The translations under genes and the position numbers were made by a program. Source: an uncultured Eubacteriales bacterium (GTDB lineage: Bacteria > Bacillota_A > Clostridia > Lachnospirales > Cellulosilyticaceae). Taken from it: 8,226 nucleotides of DNA. This document shows, piece after piece, positions 5,776 to 8,226 of this stretch. The stretch is taken from NCBI GenBank assembly GCA_900556665.1, contig USPX01000082.1, forward strand, positions 1-8,226, written 5' to 3'. The notes under the pieces are model-generated. The model was not told where the DNA came from and did not search any database. It saw nothing but the letters and a program-made list of their open reading frames with translations. How positions within the stretch are numbered: position 1 is the first letter of the stretch; each line of letters begins with the position of its first letter.

Positions 5776-6408
5776 TTATTTTGAAATTGTTGTCATTCCT
5801 AATGTTGAATCATAATTTACGCTCATGCCAAATGATTCTGCTATGTATCTTGCTGGTACGTATGTACGTCCATCTTTTACAATTGGTGCTACTGCTAATT
5901 CTGTTTTTTCACCATTTGCTTTAGCTGATTTTGAATTAATTAATAAAGAAACATAGCCCCCATTATAACGTGCAATAACTGCTGATGCTGCTTTATCAAA
6001 TTCTAATGAAATGCCTAATCCATCTGCAAAAGATTTGAGTTCTACTAAACTTACCCCATCTTTAACGATTGTATTAAGTGTATTTGCTTGTCCATTTAAT
6101 ACAAAGTCTTGTTCTTTCACTGTATAAACAGGTGTAGCTGGTCTAGCTTTAGGAGCCACCTTAGTTGTTGTGCTATATGAACTTGTTGTTTCTACATAAC
6201 CTGAACTATATGGGCATCCATTAGTATGTAAGTGAGCTGGATAACCACCACAGTGATAATGATAACTTCCTAATCCACTTTTATTTTTATTATCACGATG
6301 TCCCCCATTACCGTCTGTTCTTCCTGAATGTGCAAAGCTAGTTACTGTCATAGCTAAACTCATTGTTAAAATAATTCCTGCTCTTAATGTTTGTTTAAAA
6401 TGTCTCAT
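5776..6408 (-). CDS. Secreted YHYH-domain and copper amine oxidase N-terminal (stalk) domain protein
   Basis: This is a 210-residue exported protein. Residues 1-26 form a Sec signal peptide (basic MRHFKQTLRA, hydrophobic IILTMSLAMTV, likely cleavage after SFA). Residues 27-67 are a short His/Cys-rich YHYH domain (HSGRTDGNGGHRD...YHYHCGGYPAHLH...GCPY), which could bind a metal. A Ser/Thr/Pro linker (68-95) leads to a copper-amine-oxidase-N-type stalk domain (about 98-208; LVELKSFADGLGISLEFD and GRTYVPARYIAESFG are typical). Stalk domains are non-catalytic surface modules in Clostridia and Paenibacillaceae. The ATG has AAAGGGAGG seven bases upstream. It forms its own transcription unit, with a hairpin after it. 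The biological role is unknown; cell-surface location is likely. Confidence 0.85.
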   Translation of the reverse strand: MRHFKQTLRAGIILTMSLAMTVTSFAHSGRTDGNGGHRDNKNKSGLGSYHYHCGGYPAHLHTNGCPYSSGYVETTSSYSTTTKVAPKARPATPVYTVKEQDFVLNGQANTLNTIVKDGVSLVELKSFADGLGISLEFDKAASAVIARYNGGYVSLLINSKSAKANGEKTELAVAPIVKDGRTYVPARYIAESFGMSVNYDSTLGMTTISK

Positions 6409-6524
6409 ATAAGCCTCCCTTTAGTACTATCATTGTCTTAATCTATTTATAAATTAAACAGTCTATTGTATCGTACTATATCACATTATTTTACGCAATA
6501 TTCTATATATATAGTTTTTATTAT

Positions 6525-6839
6525 TTAAGCAAAGCCAAAATACTGCGCTATATAAAAAACACCATATTTATATACAGCCCAATTTTCTAATACACAACTC
6601 GTTTTATTATCAGTTGGTGGATTAGAGATACAATAAATCTCTTGATTTCCTTCTAGCTCTACATAATCCAACTTAGACGTTATATTAGTTGCTTTTAATT
6701 GCATTGCAACAATCGGATGTCCTGATAACGTTACTGCTAACCTGATAGAACCTATTGGTGTCATAAAAATGTAAATTACTATTGCAGCAATTAATACCAT
6801 ACAAATAATTATTTTTTTACTCATGTTTACCTTTTTCAT
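6525..6839 (-). CDS. Small membrane-anchored protein of unknown function
   Basis: This 104-residue protein has one N-terminal hydrophobic segment (about 9-26, IIICMVLIAAIVIYIF) after a Lys-rich start, then an outside domain with two cysteines 12 residues apart (EIYCISNPP...TSCVLENW) and an aromatic end (YKYGVFYIAQYFGFA). I chose the ATG at 6839 because AGGGG lies eight bases upstream. An in-frame GTG at 6848 would overlap that site. It lies 22 bases after the CPBP protease gene and is probably co-transcribed. I do not recognise the family. A lipoprotein is excluded because no lipobox is visible. The close pairing suggests a functional link with the protease, as substrate or partner, but nothing in the sequence proves it. 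Confidence 0.6.
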   Translation of the reverse strand: MKKVNMSKKIIICMVLIAAIVIYIFMTPIGSIRLAVTLSGHPIVAMQLKATNITSKLDYVELEGNQEIYCISNPPTDNKTSCVLENWAVYKYGVFYIAQYFGFA

Positions 6840-6861
6840 ATTAATCACCCCTATGCAACCT

Positions 6862-7728
6862 TTATTTACTTTTACAATTATGAAAATACAAGTACATGAC
6901 TATTATGCCTATACTTAATATTCCTGTTGTAATGATACTTGCTTCCGCCCCAAATGCACCACCAGTCAAAATAGTCCTATTGTCTGATATCGTATATAAT
7001 ATTTTACTTCCATTATCACTAAATCCACTTACAGGGAAGCCATATATATTTCCTAATGCCAAATTCCACATAAAATGTATGCCACAAGTTCCTACGATAC
7101 TCTCTGTATAAATACTATATAATGAGAAAAATACCCCTGATAAAATAAGATTCACAAATGATACAATACTTACTCCCTCTGAAAACAAATGACATATCCC
7201 AAATATTAAAGAGGTTATAGCAATAGCACCTATGGCAGAACTCTTCTCTTTCAAAATCGGTATAAGCCACCCTCTAATAGCTATTTCTTCGGAGGCACTT
7301 TGAATGAACCATCCTATAATAATCATTACAAAAAATCCATCTACAGTATCCATCCCATTGCCTTCAAATCTCACTGCTTCAAGGCACTTCAATATGCATA
7401 CAGTAATCGTAATTGCACTAAATCCAATGATCATTCCTATAATATAAGATTTAATAGGTGACTTTGTTTTGAACCCTAAGCATTTTATAGGACGTTTTTC
7501 TATAAATTTTACCCATAGAAAAAACACTATAATTTGAATGCCGCTTATAATCAATCTTCTCATACCAATTCTCATATTATTGTTTAAGTCCTTAAAAAGA
7601 CATGAATATATGTCATTGAAAATATGTCCTATAAAGAACCCACCTACCCATAATGCAAAGTATATTAATATGTTTATGATCACACTGCACTTAAACTTAA
7701 TAGTTATCCCCCCTATCTTATTTCTCAA
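6862..7728 (-). CDS. CPBP-family intramembrane metalloprotease
   Basis: This is a hydrophobic protein of up to 288 residues with about seven to eight membrane segments. It has the three CPBP (Abi/CAAX-like) motifs: SASEEIAIRG with EExxxR (E147, E148, R152), FGICH (H180) and HFMWN (H218, N222). These residues coordinate the metal and catalyse cleavage in Rce1-type enzymes. In Firmicutes such proteins often process small peptides or give self-immunity to bacteriocins. The start is uncertain. The frame opens with TTG at 7728, only about three bases after the predicted transcription start, while a much better AGGGGGG (7708-7714) sits six bases before an in-frame ATT codon at 7701. A rare ATT start giving 279 residues is therefore possible. 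The next gene encodes a small membrane protein in the same unit. Confidence 0.82.
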   Translation of the reverse strand: MRNKIGGITIKFKCSVIINILIYFALWVGGFFIGHIFNDIYSCLFKDLNNNMRIGMRRLIISGIQIIVFFLWVKFIEKRPIKCLGFKTKSPIKSYIIGMIIGFSAITITVCILKCLEAVRFEGNGMDTVDGFFVMIIIGWFIQSASEEIAIRGWLIPILKEKSSAIGAIAITSLIFGICHLFSEGVSIVSFVNLILSGVFFSLYSIYTESIVGTCGIHFMWNLALGNIYGFPVSGFSDNGSKILYTISDNRTILTGGAFGAEASIITTGILSIGIIVMYLYFHNCKSK

Positions 7729-7737
7729 TATGCCTTT

Positions 7738-7743
7738 ATTATA
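7738..7743 (-). promoter_or_regulatory. Candidate -10 box for the CPBP protease operon
   Basis: The minus strand has a perfect TATAAT here, ten bases before the TTG codon at 7728. No good -35 is visible at 16-18 bases (best TATGAA or ATGAAA). Transcription would begin near 7731, which leaves almost no leader for a TTG start and favours the downstream start at 7701. In AT-rich DNA a chance TATAAT is common, so this is tentative. Confidence 0.35.
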
Positions 7744-7779
7744 TATTGAATATTTCGTCTTTCATACATAAAATAACGA

Positions 7780-7809
7780 CGCTATGAAATCAATCTTTAT
7801 TTCATAACG
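7780..7809 (-). terminator. Hairpin terminator upstream of the CPBP operon
   Basis: The arms CGCTATGAAAT (7780-7790) and ATTTCATAACG (7799-7809) pair over 11 positions with one G-T pair around an 8-base loop. On the minus strand the stem is followed by TCGTTATTTTAT, a T-rich end suited to Rho-independent termination. It would end the transcript of the nuclease-domain gene or of the decayed remnant before the CPBP promoter. Confidence 0.55.
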
Positions 7810-7827
7810 CCTTATATTTCTATCTTA

Positions 7828-7932
7828 TTATTCTATAAAATATTTTACTAACTGCTCATAATAATCTTACGTTGAAAGACATGTATCTATCAAATAACCT
7901 TTTTCATTTCTATACTCATTTAATCCTCGATA
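7828..7932 (-). pseudogene. Short degraded coding remnant
   Basis: In one minus frame the bases encode GLNEYRNEKGYLIDTCLST, then a TAA (7867-7869), then DYYEQLVKYFIE and a final stop. The composition looks protein-like and continues in frame across the internal stop, as expected for the tail of a dead gene. No start, ribosome site or recognisable domain is present. It fills the 245-base space between the nuclease-domain gene and the CPBP gene, which otherwise holds only the hairpin at 7780-7809 and the candidate -10 box. Confidence 0.3.
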
Positions 7933-7973
7933 TTAAAATAATTTATGAGACTCTTCAATAATAAAAGGATGTG

Positions 7974-8225
7974 TTACTTTTTATTATATATCTCCTCTAT
8001 CTTACACTGATGCACTTTCATTTTAGAATCATAGCAAATAGCTACTGCTAAGATTCTCTCATATTCCTTAAGCATTTTTTGTGCGTATTCTTTTTCTTTG
8101 ATTTGATTAAGTGCTACTTCTACGTCCTCATCTTTTTTAAGTTCTACTATAAAAGCTGTATCATTTTTTCTTCGTGGATAGAATGTAAAATCTGCATAAC
8201 CTTTGCCTGTTTTTTCTTCTCTTTC
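7974..8225 (-). CDS. PD-(D/E)XK nuclease-domain protein, C-terminal end only
   Basis: The last 83 residues of a gene that enters from beyond the right edge are visible. They contain GKGYADFTFYPRR (Asp12 of the fragment), then TAFIVELKKDEDVEVALNQI with the E-L-K (E28, K30). Together these make the D...ExK catalytic core of the PD-(D/E)XK superfamily. They are followed by Q-x-x-x-K-x-Y and IYNKK at the end. This pattern is typical of the C-terminal nuclease domain of clostridial and Bacteroidetes proteins with an N-terminal AAA-ATPase-like domain (DUF1703 type), usually about 500-560 residues. The ATPase part is outside the window, so that architecture is inferred. No partner or role can be deduced from this fragment. 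Confidence 0.75.
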   Translation of the reverse strand, partial: EREEKTGKGYADFTFYPRRKNDTAFIVELKKDEDVEVALNQIKEKEYAQKMLKEYERILAVAICYDSKMKVHQCKIEEIYNKK

Positions 8226-8226
8226 G

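Noticed and set aside
6500..6515. CTATATATATAG palindrome after the small membrane-protein gene as a terminator
   Set aside because: It is pure AT alternation with a very weak stem and no GC content; such palindromes are common in AT-rich intergenic DNA.
6896..7771. Plus-strand hydrophobic frames at 6896-7111 and 7538-7771
   Set aside because: They mirror the membrane segments of the CPBP protease on the other strand and have no independent support.

Overview
The window is a low-GC, tightly packed stretch in which every supported gene lies on the minus strand. AT-rich codon use, strong AGGAGG-type ribosome-binding sites, GTG/TTG starts and the families present (a YHYH/copper-amine-oxidase stalk protein, a CPBP protease, an AAA-ATPase-type PD-(D/E)XK tail, a clostridial 'MIELPEA' Fpg/Nei homologue) point to an anaerobic Firmicute of class Clostridia, probably Lachnospirales. 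Genus cannot be fixed from sequence alone.

Layout, read in the direction of transcription (high to low coordinates). (1) 8225-7974: C-terminus of a PD-(D/E)XK nuclease-domain protein cut by the window edge, followed by a degraded coding remnant and a hairpin terminator. (2) 7728-6525: a CPBP intramembrane protease and a small membrane-anchored protein, 22 bases apart when the supported ATG start of the small gene is used. (3) 6408-5776: a secreted YHYH plus stalk-domain protein with its own terminator. (4) 5693-4684: a small unrecognised protein, a 5'-truncated HNH endonuclease and a truncated HAD hydrolase; the last two are decayed. (5) 4651-3878: an Fpg/Nei-family protein that lacks the usual catalytic proline and most of its zinc finger. 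(6) 3866-61: the main item, a three-gene polymorphic-toxin cassette.

The cassette encodes a pentapeptide-repeat protein, a 702-residue toxin and a 182-residue immunity protein. The toxin has a repetitive Lys/Val-rich N-terminus, a pretoxin-like middle and a C-terminal Ntox15 nuclease domain with an HNPD (HxxD) motif. The immunity protein has the GAD-like plus DUF1851 architecture of Tdi1. Ntox15 with Tdi1 is the Tde1/Tdi1 DNase-immunity pairing known from type VI secretion in Proteobacteria. Here it sits in a Gram-positive setting with no secretion gene in the window. The most likely roles are interbacterial DNase toxin, its antidote, and a pentapeptide protein acting as adaptor or carrier.

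The least expected structure is that the cassette is bracketed by perfect 26-base inverted repeats (28-53 and 3849-3874). The right copy lies inside a larger perfect 14-bp-stem palindrome that holds the stop codon of the Fpg-like gene and the GTG start of the pentapeptide gene. The Fpg-like protein stops in the middle of its zinc finger at this boundary. Together these suggest that the toxin module was inserted as a discrete unit, or can invert, and that its expression is tied to a hairpin at the junction.
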